Origin: Humulus lupulus
Taxonomy: Eukaryota > Streptophyta > Magnoliopsida > Rosales > Cannabaceae
Assembly: GCF_963169125.1 (NCBI RefSeq)
Contig: NC_084795.1
Coordinates: 140,839,766 to 140,903,765 of the forward strand
Direction of reading: 5' to 3'
Length of the DNA: 64,000 nucleotides
In this document: positions 34,190-45,431 of the stretch, in pieces
Layout of the letters: each line of letters starts with the position of its first letter
Numbering within the stretch: the stretch's first letter is position 1
The notes under the pieces: model-generated
Seen by the model: the letters and a program-made list of their open reading frames with translations, nothing else
What the model was told of the DNA's origin: nothing
Databases searched by the model: none
Made by a program: the position numbers and the translations under genes

Positions 34190-35685
34190 CGTAATGACCC
34201 AAAATCACTAATAAGGCTTAAGGGCCTTGATTAGTGTGCCGGGAGGGCATAATTGGGATTAGAATGAATTTTATTGATTTAAATGCGTAATTATATGATT
34301 AATAATATGCATATGATAAATGATGATATTATATGATGATATGATATATGTATATGAGATATATGTGAGAACCACATTATTATGTGGATAAATCTGCAGC
34401 CGGAGACTCGAGGCGGTCCTAGGGCTAGATAGCGGGAAAAGTCACAACAGGGCATTATAATTGACTTTGGACAAGTCAGGGGTATTATAGGTGTCGGGTA
34501 GTGAATTAGACTATCGGGTTATGAAAATAAATAATTGGAGATATATTTGAGGATGGGATGTTTAAGCGAGAATACAGGGGAATTTTACTATTTTGCCCTC
34601 GGGGACATTTCCGGTACCCCAAACTTTGGGATTAGTTTAATCACCTAAGGATATGATTGGAAAGACTTAGAAAATACTAGACACAGAAATTAAACCGACC
34701 TTTCTCTCCTTCTCTCTGCTCTCTCTCTTAAGGAAGAAGAACAATTCTGAAATTTCAAGAGAATACAGCAGAATCTCTGGGAATTGAAGGGGATAAGCTA
34801 GAGGATTAACTCAAAAACCAATCAAGGACTGAATTAGAGCCAAGGTAAGCATTGATTTTCGTTCTATGGTTAGGAACTTTAAGAAAAATGGCTTAGTTTT
34901 TAATGGTTGTGATTTTGATATTCAAGGTGGAGTTTGAGGCTTGAAACTTTAAAGATAGGTCAGGGGATTCTTGGAGGAACGATTCTACAGCTGAGGTAGG
35001 TTTCAATTCAAAGTTTGATGGTTGAATTTTAGTATTTCCATGGCTGGTCTTGAGTTTTTAGGTTTGAAATCTCAGAAATTTGAATTGGGATCCTGGTGAG
35101 TGTTAGGCTGGATTTTTGGTGGAATTGTGTTGTTTAAATCATTCTAATGATGTTGTTATTAATTGGTTTTGAGTTGGGAGCTTTGGGGTGGCCTAAAGTG
35201 AGGTTTAGAGGTTGAAAATGGTGGGTTTTTCTGGGTTCGAAGGGTCAGGCCGCGGCATAGTTCTTGGTGAGCCGCAGCCCTTGGATGCTGAGATGTGCTG
35301 AGGAAGGGGGGCGGGCCGCGGCATGGTCCATGTAGGGCCGCGGCCCTTAGCTATTTTTGTGCCTTAGGAGGGCTCTGTTTGGGGCCATGCCGCGGCATGG
35401 ATGGCCTATGCCGGGGCCCTTAAGGAATTTTGGGATTTTGAGATTTTAGGGCTTATTTTTACTCTTAACTGTTGAATTTTGTAAACAAGCTTTTAAACAT
35501 TGTATTTTTGGGGATCCCTTCTGTAAATTGTTTATAATTTATAAAATGTATCTTTTGAGGCCAAAATATCTTTTACCCCTAGAACACTTTAACTAATGAC
35601 ATGTTTTGATTAAACGACTTGATTAGCAAGTCTCACACCTTTATAAACACACAGTGTAGCGGTCTTGGATATCCAGGGAGTTACA
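34190..35685 (+). mobile_element. Chromovirus-type solo LTR nested in the C 5' LTR
   Basis: 1496 bp, CGTAATGACCC ... GGGAGTTACA (first base of TG mutated). Flanked by an exact duplication ataac (34185-34189 and 35686-35690). The partner LTR at about 27297 shows the empty site. Its start resembles the E LTR at 39291. It carries a CT-rich tract at about 34705-34730 and a GC-rich block (35240-35420) with gggccgcggcatgg. It lacks the recurrent module. Confidence 0.92.
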
Positions 35686-37482
35686 ATAACAGTCAACATG
35701 TACATTCTATTCATAACTCAAATAATATGAAAATGCTCAGGGTCGGTGCCCGTAGGCCGAGCCCTCTATTTACTCCACTGACTCCGGCTCACTTTGGCCG
35801 AGTCAAGTGTTTGTCTAGCTGATCTCGGCTCAAAATTGCCAAAACACATCTTGTGCGCAAATCATCAGGCCCGGCTCTCTTAGGCCGCTCATTCTCATAT
35901 TCCAAATCAATCATTCAACCATACAATACACATGTTCTAGTATTGGGAATCTCAGTCTCGTTACAACCACTCATGGGTGCATTTTTCTTACCTTGAATTC
36001 TGATCGGAGAAAATAGAACGGTCCTGAGTCTTGGCGATAAAACTAGTCACAGTGGCCAATGGGTAATCATCATCTTCTAATCCAAATAAATACTTAGGAG
36101 ACAATAACTGGCCTTCGAGACCTCAATTTCTACTAAACTGGGTAGTAGAAATTTACCCAAGCACCTAGGTTTGAGCCCCCAAGCCTCACTATCCTCGAAC
36201 CCAACCTAAAGAAGAAAAAAAAACCCAGGCGGGCCACGACCTGGCCCTGAGGGTCGTGACTTGCCCCCAAGTCAGAGTCTCCATCTTCAAGCACCATGGG
36301 GAGGCGGGCCGCGACTTGCCCCTAGGTTCGCAGCATGCCCCCAAATCAGCGTGCCACCCAGGGCCATCTGGGCATGCAGGTCGCAGCGCCTTTGAGCTGG
36401 GTCACAGCTCCTTTGAGCTGGGTCGCAGCTCACACCCTTGTGCATATAATTCCTGGGTTTCCTTCACACTTTTCCCCAGCCAATTTTCTGAAATTTAAAC
36501 TCAGCAAAACCTCACAACCACAACCAACTTAACTACGAATTTAAGACCTTTACTCACCTAATTTAAACACAAAACCTCAACCACAAATCAGAGCTAACCA
36601 AGCACTTATAATTCTATCTAAAACTCATCCAGAAACTCAAAGATGAAGAACTAGAATTTACTTCAATTACAGTTTGAGTTCTCCAGCAATCCTCTGCCCT
36701 TCTTAAACTTTATTCCTCAGTCTAACCTAGCCAAGATCAGCTTAAAATCCCAGCTTTCTCCCTTAGCTTTTCCCTTCAGCTTACCCTAAGTCCTTCTCCT
36801 TCAATCCCTTCAGCTCCTAAGCTTAAGTTCTTCTATGTTTTCTTCCTTAGCTTCAAAGTGTAAAGAGAGGGAGAGTGAGAGAGAGAGAATCGTGAGGGAG
36901 AAGGAGAGTTAGAGCTGAGAGTGTCTACTACTTTCTGAATTAATCTTAAGTGGTTACTAAATATATCCCTTGTTTAACACAAGACTATTTTGCCCCTTAA
37001 GCCTATTAGTCTTCAAACAGTGCCTAGGGGTAAAATGGTCATTCTGCTCCTAGTTCCCGCTAATTCCTCAAGTGTTCCTATCATTCACCCTTTAATCTCG
37101 TCATGTCAAATTAATTACCAAATATTTATCCAATATCTATGAATCCAAAAATATTCTCTAAATTCCCAAAAGTTCCCCTAGGCTCCCCCGAGCCGGGTAT
37201 TAAACCCCGTTGTGACTATTTCAATAATCTGCTGACTAGGACCATTTTGAGCCATATGCTGCAAATATATCCACATAATAATATGATCTCAACAATTTAT
37301 AACAAATAATCACATTTATGCTCTAACTGGGCCAAAATCACAAATATGCCCTTGTAAGTTATAAAGGGCCCACATGCATATCTAATACTCGTAAACATGG
37401 ATATCACAAAATCATATAATCATATTTATCATGCACGCCACAAAATCAAGCATTTTAACCATTTAATCACACATATACCTAT

Positions 37483-37855
37483 TGTAACGCCCCACGTCAC
37501 TATGGCTGCTTCCTAGAATGACGACTGGCCCTACAAACCAACATGAGTCTTTTCGGCGTGCTTTGTTCTCACTCGCATGCTTCCTGGGAAAACATCCCAG
37601 GAGGTCACCCCTCTTGAGATTACTCCAGGTCAAGCACGCTTAACTTTGGAGTTCTCAACTGATGGACTATCGAAAAGAAGATGCATCTTGTTGATATAGG
37701 TAGTTCCCATCACTCCATTTAAGCCATCTTCAACTGTGTAGTCCTACACCTACACAGTCTTAGAATCATAACACTTAACCTTCCCCAGGCAGTGTGGGAT
37801 TGCATGACTTTACCCAGTCTTTCCCCTTATGGATCACGGGATTCTGACTGTCACA
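37483..37855 (-). repeat. Cassandra LTR, left (3')
   Basis: 373 bp, the same length as the right copy at 38232-38604. Contains the 5S-like segment at 37592-37655. Confidence 0.9.
37592..37655 (-). promoter_or_regulatory. 5S-rRNA-derived segment in Cassandra LTR (left)
   Basis: On the minus strand it matches the Pol III internal control region of plant 5S rRNA: agttaagcgtgcttg (A-box side) and gggtgacctcctggga (C-box side), with a diverged stretch between. Known Cassandra elements use this as a Pol III promoter. Activity here is not tested. Confidence 0.85.
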
Positions 37856-37926
37856 ATCACCCTCATTTACGGGCCCGACGTCCTCGTCGGCCACACTTCC
37901 AGCTGGGTCAAGGCTCTGATACCATT

Positions 37927-38172
37927 TGTAACGCCCTACGTCACTATGGTTGCTTTTTGGAATGACAATTCTCAAGTGATGGGCTACCAAAAGGAAGATG
38001 CATCTTATTGATATAGGTAGTACCCATCAATCCATTTAAGCCATCTTCAATTATGTAGTCCTATACCTACACAGTCTTAGAATCATCACACTTAACCTTC
38101 CCCAAGCTGTGTGGGATTGCACAGCTTTTCCCGGTCTTTCCCCTTACGGATCACAGGATTCTGACTGTCACA
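37927..38172 (-). repeat. Cassandra LTR, middle, lacking the 5S segment
   Basis: 246 bp. It aligns with the outer LTRs at both ends but jumps from ...ggaatgacaa to ttctcaagtgatgggctacc. About 127 bp that include all 5S-like sequence are missing. Confidence 0.88.
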
Positions 38173-38231
38173 ATCAACCCCCTTACGGGCCCGACGTCCC
38201 CGTCGGCCACACTTTCGTCTTTGATACCATT

Positions 38232-38604
38232 TGTAACGCCACACGTCACTATGGATGCTTCCTGGAATGACGACTGGCCCTAGAAACCAACACGATTCTT
38301 TCCAGAGTGCTTTGTCCTCACTCGCACGCTTCCTGGGAAATCTTCCCAGGAGGTCACCCATTTTGAGATTACTCCAGGTTAAGCACGCTTAACTTTGGAG
38401 TTCTCAAGTGATGGGCTACCGAAAAGAAGATGCATCTTGTTGATATAGGTAGTACCCATCAATCCATTTAAGCCATCTTCAACTGTGTAGTCCTATACCA
38501 ACACAGTCTTAGAATCATCACACTTAACCCTCCCCAGGCGGTGTGGGATCGCATAGCTTTACCCGGTCTTTCCCCATACGGATCGCGGGATTCTGACTGT
38601 CACA
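38232..38604 (-). repeat. Cassandra LTR, right (5')
   Basis: 373 bp; the primer-binding site lies just to its left. The 5S-like segment is at 38341-38404. Confidence 0.9.
38341..38404 (-). promoter_or_regulatory. 5S-rRNA-derived segment in Cassandra LTR (right)
   Basis: Closer to true 5S than the left copy: the stretch cttcccaggaggtcaccca (38342-38360) and aagcacgcttaact (38381-38394) equal the reverse complement of plant 5S rRNA as I know it. The gene's 5' and 3' ends are absent, so it is not a functional 5S gene. Confidence 0.88.
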
Positions 38605-38676
38605 TCTATTATGCCCTCCCGGCACACTAATGAAGGCCTTTAAGTCTTATTAGTGATTTTGGGTCGTTACAAGATG

Positions 38677-39206
38677 TTTCAAGAAGATAATAGAAGAAGG
38701 GGAAGCTAGGAGGAGAAATGTGAGTTGAAGGAAGGGAAGGTTACCATCAAATTTCCACTACTTTCGAAGCCAAAAGACTGAAGTACCCTTCCACATAAAC
38801 TCCTTCCTTAACACCTCTCAAGAGTAAAATGGTCATTTTCTAATAATCCTTACTAAATCTCAAATTTTTTTACTAATCACCAATTTAACTCACTAATCCA
38901 TCAAGCATAATAGTTCCTCCCATCAATGCATTCACCAATAATCCCCAAAATATTAAAATTCCCAAAATACCCATAGGCTCGACTTGAGCCTACCATTTTT
39001 TTCCCATTGTGACTATTCCGCTTAAAATTCTCAAACAGATCCGCACATGTCGAAGATTACAAATACATCCACATAATAATGTGGTTTCAAGCACAAAGCA
39101 GATGGAAATTACAAATATATCTTCAACAGGTCAACATTACGAAAATGCAACTTTTTAACACAAGTGGGTCTTTAAACACATTTAATATACATAATCATGC
39201 ATACTC
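38677..39206 (-). repeat. LTR D, right piece
   Basis: Continues LTR D after chromovirus C and its agatg duplication. Features such as cccattgtgactattccgc and ccacataataatgtgg are shared with the other chromovirus LTRs. It stops about 100 bp before the expected TG terminus, at the junction with element E near 39206. Confidence 0.6.
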
Positions 39207-39290
39207 AAACTGGAATGAGTAGTGCAGAATTTATATCCGGGCAGTACAGATAAAATTTCGAGGAAGAAATTTCTGTAAGGTGGGGATAGT
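39207..39290 (+). pseudogene. Tail of chromovirus E pol and polypurine tract
   Basis: Residual chromodomain tail (tgggaatgag-like, then a DKISRKKFL-like end and stop), equivalent to the B sequence at 23000-23085. The polypurine tract aaggtggggatagt (39277-39290) follows. The rest of element E to the left is missing. Confidence 0.65.
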
Positions 39291-40615
39291 TGTAATGACC
39301 CAAATTTCCTAATAAGGTTTAAGACCTTGATTAGGAGGTCGGGCGGGCCATAATTGATTTATTGTGCCATTATATGATTATATGCATGATTATGTGGATC
39401 ATATTATTATATGATGATAAATGCATGCATAGGGATATATATTTTGTTATGAAGGCATTTTGGTAATTTGGCCCGTTGAGGGAGTAATTGTATATTTGTA
39501 TGCATCTTGGTAAACTATTGTTGAGGCCACATTATAATGTAGATTTGTTCGAGTTGTTCGACATGGGATGATCTTTGAGTATAAGTTAACGGTTTGGTCA
39601 TAACGGGATTAAGTTCGGGGCTGGGGATGAGTCCCGGGGTAATTTAGTGATTAGAGCATTGCCGGGAGTTAAGGGGTAACGAGATATGAATTATTGGTAT
39701 TCGAGAATATTGAGAATAATGGGAATTGGAGGGTGTTTATTATGGTTAACGAGATAGGTGCAAAAGGACAATTTTGTCCTTGGTGGCTGTTAAGGACTTT
39801 GATTAAACTTGAGGGCATTTAGGTCTTTTACCTTTAAGGATATATGTCAATACATAAGACTAGAAAGCTGTAGAAGATTTAAGAAAATAGAGCACCTACT
39901 CTTGTTTCAACCGACTACCATTTCTTCTCCTTTCCTTTTTCAATTTTGAAGCTTCTTTTGAGGAATTAAGCTGGGGAATCAAGTGTTGAGGATCTAGGGT
40001 ATTGTGCCATCATTGAAGAGGAGTTCAAACCGAGATTGAGGTAAGATTCTAATGATTAGAACTCTGGTTTTCTACTATGTTTTATTAGTGAGTTCAGTTG
40101 AGATTATGGGTTTGAAAGTTGAGCATTCGATGGGGTTTTCGGCAAAGCTTGGTTAGGTTATGATGCCTAAGACTAGTATATATGGTATTTGGCTTCAATT
40201 GGGGGTTTAAATAGTGTTTGGAAGCTTTTGAATCAGGTTGGAAATGGTGGATTCGAAGGAGGAAGAACCAGGGCCATGTCTTTCTGGGCCTAGCGCTATA
40301 GGGTCTAGAGGGTAGCACTACAGTGCTAGCCTGGGAAAAATGTCCCTTGTTGTAGCGCTGGGGCGCTATAGGGGTAGCACTACCCTATTTTCTTAAATGC
40401 CTATTTTTGGTGTTTTTAAGGGATTTTGGCTCGTGGTTTCAATCCTTAAGGCCCGACATCGAATCTACTCACCGTTTGGGTACGATTCGGGGACCCGAGA
40501 GTGAGGTTTAGGTTAAGACCCATTTATTGATATCTTCATTAATTGGATTCCATATTTGGTTATGACTAGGTGACCGCTAAGGGATCAAAGGATCGATCAT
40601 TCTCAAGGGTCGTTC

Positions 40616-40737
40616 GTAATGTATTTCTCGGTCGAACAAGAGGAAAGAAAACTGCACCCGATTATGTGGTTAGGTTGGGACTAAGAGTTCCCTATGTTTG
40701 TGTGCATTGTAAGATGATTGTGATAGACTATGTGAAT
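40616..40737 (+). repeat. 122-bp direct repeat, copy 1
   Basis: gtaatgtatttctcggtcga ... gactatgtgaat. Five differences from copy 2 at 41850-41971. Confidence 0.9.
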
Positions 40738-41849
40738 CCTCCATCTTCCCTGAGATTCGCAGTAAATGTTTGCTGATATGTGAATCAGGCTGTGAGGTCT
40801 GATAGACGGGATTAGATGGACGAAAAATCAGATTTACTAGCAGAACAAGATGCTTTGTATACCATGACCGTGGGACACCAGTGTTGGTTAAACTAAGGGG
40901 AAACAGATAAGAACTATTGTATGGAAAGCTTTGGAAGCATTAACCTCTAGTTTTGAGGAAGGTTTGAGTTTTTTCAGGAATTGGTTAGTGAATGGGTATG
41001 GCTAATCTTGTTCTTGATAATATGAGGAGGACAGATTGAGACAAAGTAGTTGTATTAGTCATTTGTGGTAGAAGGATGACGAAAGTGGTAAGATAGCGAC
41101 ATTATATTTCAATAAGTTTGGTAGGATGATCAATCCACTTTGGATTATGATTCAAATCGATGTAGCCGGAGATAATGATTCATTTATAAGTTAAACTCTG
41201 AGTTGGGTCTGAGAGTCAGGGCCGGTCCAGTGCATGAGATGGTTATCTGCACTTGGAAGGTAGAGAGGGCCATGTTATTTAAGATATAAAGAATACAGAT
41301 GATGATATTCTCATTGGTTGAATTTAGTAAGGGTGGCTACTCAATGATCGGAAAAGGGAGAACCCTTGATGGTTTTATGGCTCCTGGTCTTGACTGGAAG
41401 GGGGTCTAGTTCACAGGTTGGCCATCAAGACTGGGATGCCTTGCTACATTCAGAGCCCGAGACTAGTTCCTCGGAAGTGACCAATGGACCTGGTAGTCTT
41501 TGTTTTTGGTTAGATAATGAGCCAGAAAAGTTCATTGTTACATGTCACCCATAAAATATTTAGATATGAGGTACATACCGCAAGGTTGTTATATGAGGGG
41601 CCTGAGATATGAGTACATGTTGAGGAAGGATTAGCAACTTTTACAAGGAAGAGTTAGAATACGAGTGGTAAAGGATTACAATCTTAGAAGGAAATAAATC
41701 AAATTATACGACCAGGCTGATCGTATCTAGTAGTTAAGCTTGACGAAGCGATGTGCCTCTGGTCGATAGTCGAACAACACTTCCGCCATGTGTCAACCAT
41801 ATGTAAGAAATCCTCGCCACGTCATCAGCAGTCATTTTTTGGGTAAACA
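40738..41849. other. Unassigned 1.1-kb segment inside LTR E
   Basis: No long frame, no recognised protein. Its right end (about 41700-41849: ctggtcgatag..., gccacgtcatca..., attttttgggtaaaca) resembles the start of a Tat LTR of the T family read on the minus strand. At least this end therefore derives from a Tat element. The left 0.95 kb is unexplained. Confidence 0.45.
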
Positions 41850-41971
41850 GTAATGTATTTCTCGCTCAAACAAGAGGTAAGGAAACTGCACCCGATTATG
41901 TGGTTAGGTTGGGACTAAGAGTTCCCTATGTTTGTGTGCATTGTAAGATGATTTTGATAGACTATGTGAAT
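41850..41971 (+). repeat. 122-bp direct repeat, copy 2
   Basis: About 96% identical to 40616-40737. It is followed by the normal continuation of the LTR. Confidence 0.9.
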
Positions 41972-42444
41972 ATAATGGGACTAAGTGCTCCCTATACTTG
42001 AATATGATGTCATGAGATGGTATTATGCCATGGGGACATATGATAAACGATCTAAGAGTGCCGAAATCAATATATGCACACAGGGCGCGACTCAGCCACT
42101 GGTAGCTGAGGACAGCTTATTAATCACTGAGCTCGGTTAAGCTGGCTGGAGTCAGTGGGTATAACACTAGGGGCGGCCTAAGTGAGCTGAAGACAGTGGG
42201 TTAAACAGAGGGTGTGGCCTAAGGGCGTCGACCCTGAATATTGTGTAATGGTTGTGACAGATTGATGATTCTGAATGTGATTATTGTTGTTAACTTGATG
42301 AATATGAAATGTAGATTATCTGGATGAAAAATTGTGATTTGTCAATTGTTATCACTAAATAGGCAAATGTTATGAATTGTTGAATGCCTGGTTATGTTTT
42401 TAGGAAAATCTGGTTATTTATATTGATCTTGCTATGATATCATG

Positions 42445-42570
42445 TTTTCTTGCTGGGCCTCGGCTCATGGGTGCTACGTGGTGCAGGTAAAGGCAAGGGT
42501 ATGTAGGATCAACCATGAGTTGGAGAGCTCTGGGGGCGAGGTGTACATTGTCAGCTGCTCGGCCGCCATG
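42445..42570 (+). promoter_or_regulatory. Recurrent LTR module (copy in E)
   Basis: cttgctgggcctcggctcat, gggtgctacgtggtgcaggt, aaaggcaagggtatgtagga, tcaaccatgagttggagagc, ggtgtacattgtcagctgct. The clearest copy of the module. Confidence 0.7.
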
Positions 42571-42860
42571 TTTGAGGGATTATACAGGGATGGAAACCTA
42601 AAATGTGTATTTTGCCATTAGAGTGGCCTGAGTTATTTATAACTTCTAGAATTTTTGTAATTATGTCATCTAAACCCTGTTTTGAGTTTCCATGCATTAA
42701 ACTGTCATTTTTAATGAAAATAACCTGTTTATGACCAAAATATTTTATTCCTAATCCGTTGATGACGTTAGATTCACATTTTGTTTAAATGACTTGATTA
42801 GCAAGTCTTGCACTATTTTGAACACACAGTGTAACGGTCTTGGTTACCCAGGGCGTTATG

Positions 42861-42949
42861 GTAACAGACGTTACTCTTTCCATGAGATTCGAGGAATAAC
42901 TACTCTGAACGAGTCAAACAAAATGAGGAGGAACATTGGTAACGAAACC
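42861..42949. other. Short unassigned spacer between LTRs E and F
   Basis: 89 bp, starting gtaacagacgttactctttc. No feature recognised. It may belong to the host copia region or to the end of E. Confidence 0.3.
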
Positions 42950-45092
42950 TATAACGCCCTACTACATTTGAGTCGTTGCCATGTGATTTATAAATGTGTC
43001 ATTAGCTCGCTAATCATGGTTTTAGGTTGAAAAGTGTGATTAAATTGAAATAAAGACTCATTTGACAACATTAATTATAAAAGATTTGGACATTCATTAA
43101 AATTCATAAAAGTTATACATCTCGGATCCCAAAATGTTGTTTCAAAAGTGTATTACAATTCATAAGCTACACTACAATCGACCTAAGAGACAAAACCAAC
43201 CATTACAGTGAATTTCTCAAAACAACTCCAGACGTGGATGTCAAGTAGGCCAAACATGTACACGTCCCTCCACACTCTCCAACTCATGGTGGGCTGACCT
43301 TTCCCTTGCCTTTACCTTCACCATAAAGCACCTGTGAGCTGAGGCCCAGCAAGAAAACTCAAAAAATAGCATAACATAATCCAATCCAATAATATACAGC
43401 TTAAACACATACCAACGTATGCCGACCCAGGTGCTTTACCAGGTACTCGGTTCACGGTCTTCACCGAGCGGGTGGGTCCAACACCCTTAGAGGATCTCAT
43501 CCTAGGGGTCTGCATTAAGCATGTCTTCGTCGTTCCCGGCCTTTATCATTCTCAGCCTTCACCATTCTTGGCCTTCGCCGTTAATTCAAAATCATACAAA
43601 CAATGCACAACAAGTCATAAAAATGGACATAAAGCATTCAACATAGATAATCGGGCCATGCGCTGCTCTACGAGCACAAACAATTTTCTTACATGTGTCC
43701 TGAGCTAATTAGTTACAGTGATCTTGAGCACGATCCCCTAAACTTGAGCCTTGACATAAAACCTAGTGACAAAACATTAATGAATAGACATCCATCTATT
43801 CCTTAGCGAATTAAGAACTTCGGATTATAGTATTAGCCTTGGAGACCTTGAATTCTACTAAACAGGGTAGCAAAATCCTTCCCGAGCCTTATAATTTGAG
43901 TTTCCGAGCTTAAAACCCTATTTTTGTCATTTTCCCTAATTTGAGTCATAGCCAGCTGCAAGGGAGAGGGCCTTGGGCTCTCGCCAAGGGGACATGGGCC
44001 GCGACACACCTCAGCTTGCGCCACGGCGCCTGGGCAAAAATTCGAGGCTCACAAGCCTCTAGGTTCATGTGGGTCGCAGCGCTTGAAGAATAGGGTCGCG
44101 ATGTGAGCCCCAAAATCCAGAAATCCATGTATTTCTACTACATTTTCCATTAGCCAAACGTACAAATTCTCAGCCAAATCAACCCCTATACCCAGAATTC
44201 AGTTTACAATTCATATCCAAGCATCATAACTAACATAAATACCCCTAACCATACCCTACAAACTAATCAAAACTCAAAGATCACATCCAAAAGTTCAACC
44301 CCGTAAAACCTTCAAACCACAACTTAAAACTCAATAAAATCAACTGAATTCCTTACCTCAGTTGTCTGAGATACACCGAATCACTTTTAGCTTCAACCCC
44401 TTTTTGAATTCAAAGCCTTCTCCCTTGAATTTAGAAAAAATTCCTCCTTAGCTTTGAGAGAGAAAGAGAGAGAGAGAGAGATGAGCTGAGGGTGTGTCTT
44501 TTTGTTCTTTAGCTAATTCTAGAATTCTATTTTGGCTTGAGTCTATCCTTAGTGGCCTAAGTCCAAAAATGACCCTAGGTATATCCTTAATCCTTTAATG
44601 CCACCAAGGACAAAATCTTCATTTTCCACATCTCGCTAATTCCTCGAGTGTTATTATAGTTCCCAAATTTAGTCCCGACATACCCAAATAATCGTTAAAT
44701 CACTACCCATTACCTGGTAATCCCAAACATGTGCTTCATTCCCAAAACACCCCTAGGCTCATCCCCAAGCCAGATATTCGACCCTGTTGTGACTACTTCA
44801 TTATTCTGCTCCCTAGAAACATCTCAAATCACACATCACAATATATATTACCACAATCTTATGGTATAAAGCACAACACACATATAATTCACCTTTATGC
44901 CCTCAACGGGCAAAAAATACAAATATGCCCCTATTAAGCAAATTGGGCCCACATGCATATTTAATTCACCTAAACATGCAATTCTAATCACATAATCATT
45001 TAATCCCCATAAAAACATAATTAAATCAATTATTGCCCTCCCCGCACGTTCATCAAGACACTAAGCCTTATTAGCGAATTTGAGACGTTACA
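42950..45092 (-). mobile_element. Chromovirus-type solo LTR F
   Basis: Plus-strand ends TATAACGCCC (TG mutated) and ...GAGACGTTACA, about 2.14 kb, with no internal region. It has the recurrent module (43230-43350), a GC-rich block (43965-44105, with gggccgcgacac and ggtcgcgatgtga words) and a (GA)n tract (44456-44484). A 5-bp duplication is doubtful (aaacc against gaaca). Open frames on both strands are incidental. Confidence 0.75.
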
Positions 45093-45431
45093 GAACAAAT
45101 GACGACTCTATAAAATAAAATCAAAATGAGTTTTCAAGGACAACAGATTTTGGAAAACTCATACTAATTACTCGTACTTAGCCAGCCTGACCAGTCTTCT
45201 TACTTAGTCATCACTCTCAAGCTCCACCATCATTAATATTTCTTTCATTCATTCTTTATCATTAGTCATTTTAACTTACTTCCGTCTTATTATTCTATCC
45301 CAATTAGACTAACTTCAGCGTCGAAGTCCCTTTGGCTGACACCCCATCGGTGTTCGCAATTAAACTCTTCCATGTTTCTTTATTCTTGAAAGGTAGCTCG
45401 TGCCCATTTAATAAATTGTAGGAAATTTCAT
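45093..45431. other. Unassigned stretch before copia fragment
   Basis: About 340 bp of AT-rich sequence with no frame. The piece gctgacaccccatcggtgttc at about 45335 contains an inverted repeat (acaccccatcggtgt). It may be decayed copia or another LTR end. Confidence 0.3.

Larger units (their letters stand above)
37483..38604 (-). mobile_element. Cassandra-type TRIM array: three LTRs, two internal regions
   Basis: Layout: LTR (37483-37855), internal (37856-37926), short LTR (37927-38172), internal (38173-38231), LTR (38232-38604). Each LTR runs TGTAACGCC ... CTGTCACA. On the minus strand each internal region starts with an initiator-Met primer-binding site (tggtatcagagcc and tggtatcaaag) and ends in a purine tract. 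It encodes no protein. The outer LTRs carry 5S-rRNA-derived sequence, the hallmark of Cassandra elements. Target duplication cctat / tctat, one mismatch. Confidence 0.92.
26795..38671 (-). mobile_element. Chromovirus C (Tekay/Del-type) with nested insertions
   Basis: Minus-strand element with LTRs 26795-29121 (2327 bp) and 33718-38671. The second is 2326 bp net once a solo LTR and a Cassandra array are removed. Primer-binding site 33699-33714, polypurine tract 29122-29136. Target duplication ggatg / agatg, one mismatch. It inserted in LTR D. Gag to chromodomain are present except for a deletion in integrase. Confidence 0.92.
33718..38671 (-). repeat. 5' LTR of chromovirus C, interrupted twice
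   Basis: TGTAACGCCC ... GGGTCGTTACA. Pieces 33718-34189, 35691-37482 and 38610-38671 align with 26795-29121. The interruptions are a solo LTR and the Cassandra array. The module is at about 33975-34105 and the GC-rich block at 36230-36440, where a tgggtcgcagct-like word is locally repeated (ttgagctgggtc at about 36392 and 36412). Confidence 0.92.
39291..42860 (+). repeat. 3' LTR of chromovirus E with embedded foreign segment
   Basis: Starts TGTAATGACCC after the polypurine tract and ends at a mutated ...GGGCGTTATG. It holds a GC-rich palindromic block (tagcgctatagggt... gtagcgctggggcgcta, 40265-40395), a 122-bp direct repeat flanking a 1.1-kb segment (40738-41849), and the recurrent module (about 42445-42570). 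Net of the segment and one repeat copy, the LTR is about 2.3 kb, normal for this group. Open frames at 40570-40776 and 41366-41554 are not recognisable proteins. Confidence 0.78.

Noticed and set aside
37592..38404. Functional 5S rRNA gene or array
   Set aside because: Only the internal promoter half of 5S is present, within LTRs that have TG...CA ends, primer-binding sites and a target duplication. It is Cassandra, not rDNA.
45330..45360. End of an additional LTR near 45.34 kb
   Set aside because: The inverted repeat acaccccatcggtgt is suggestive, but no partner, duplication or primer-binding site was found.
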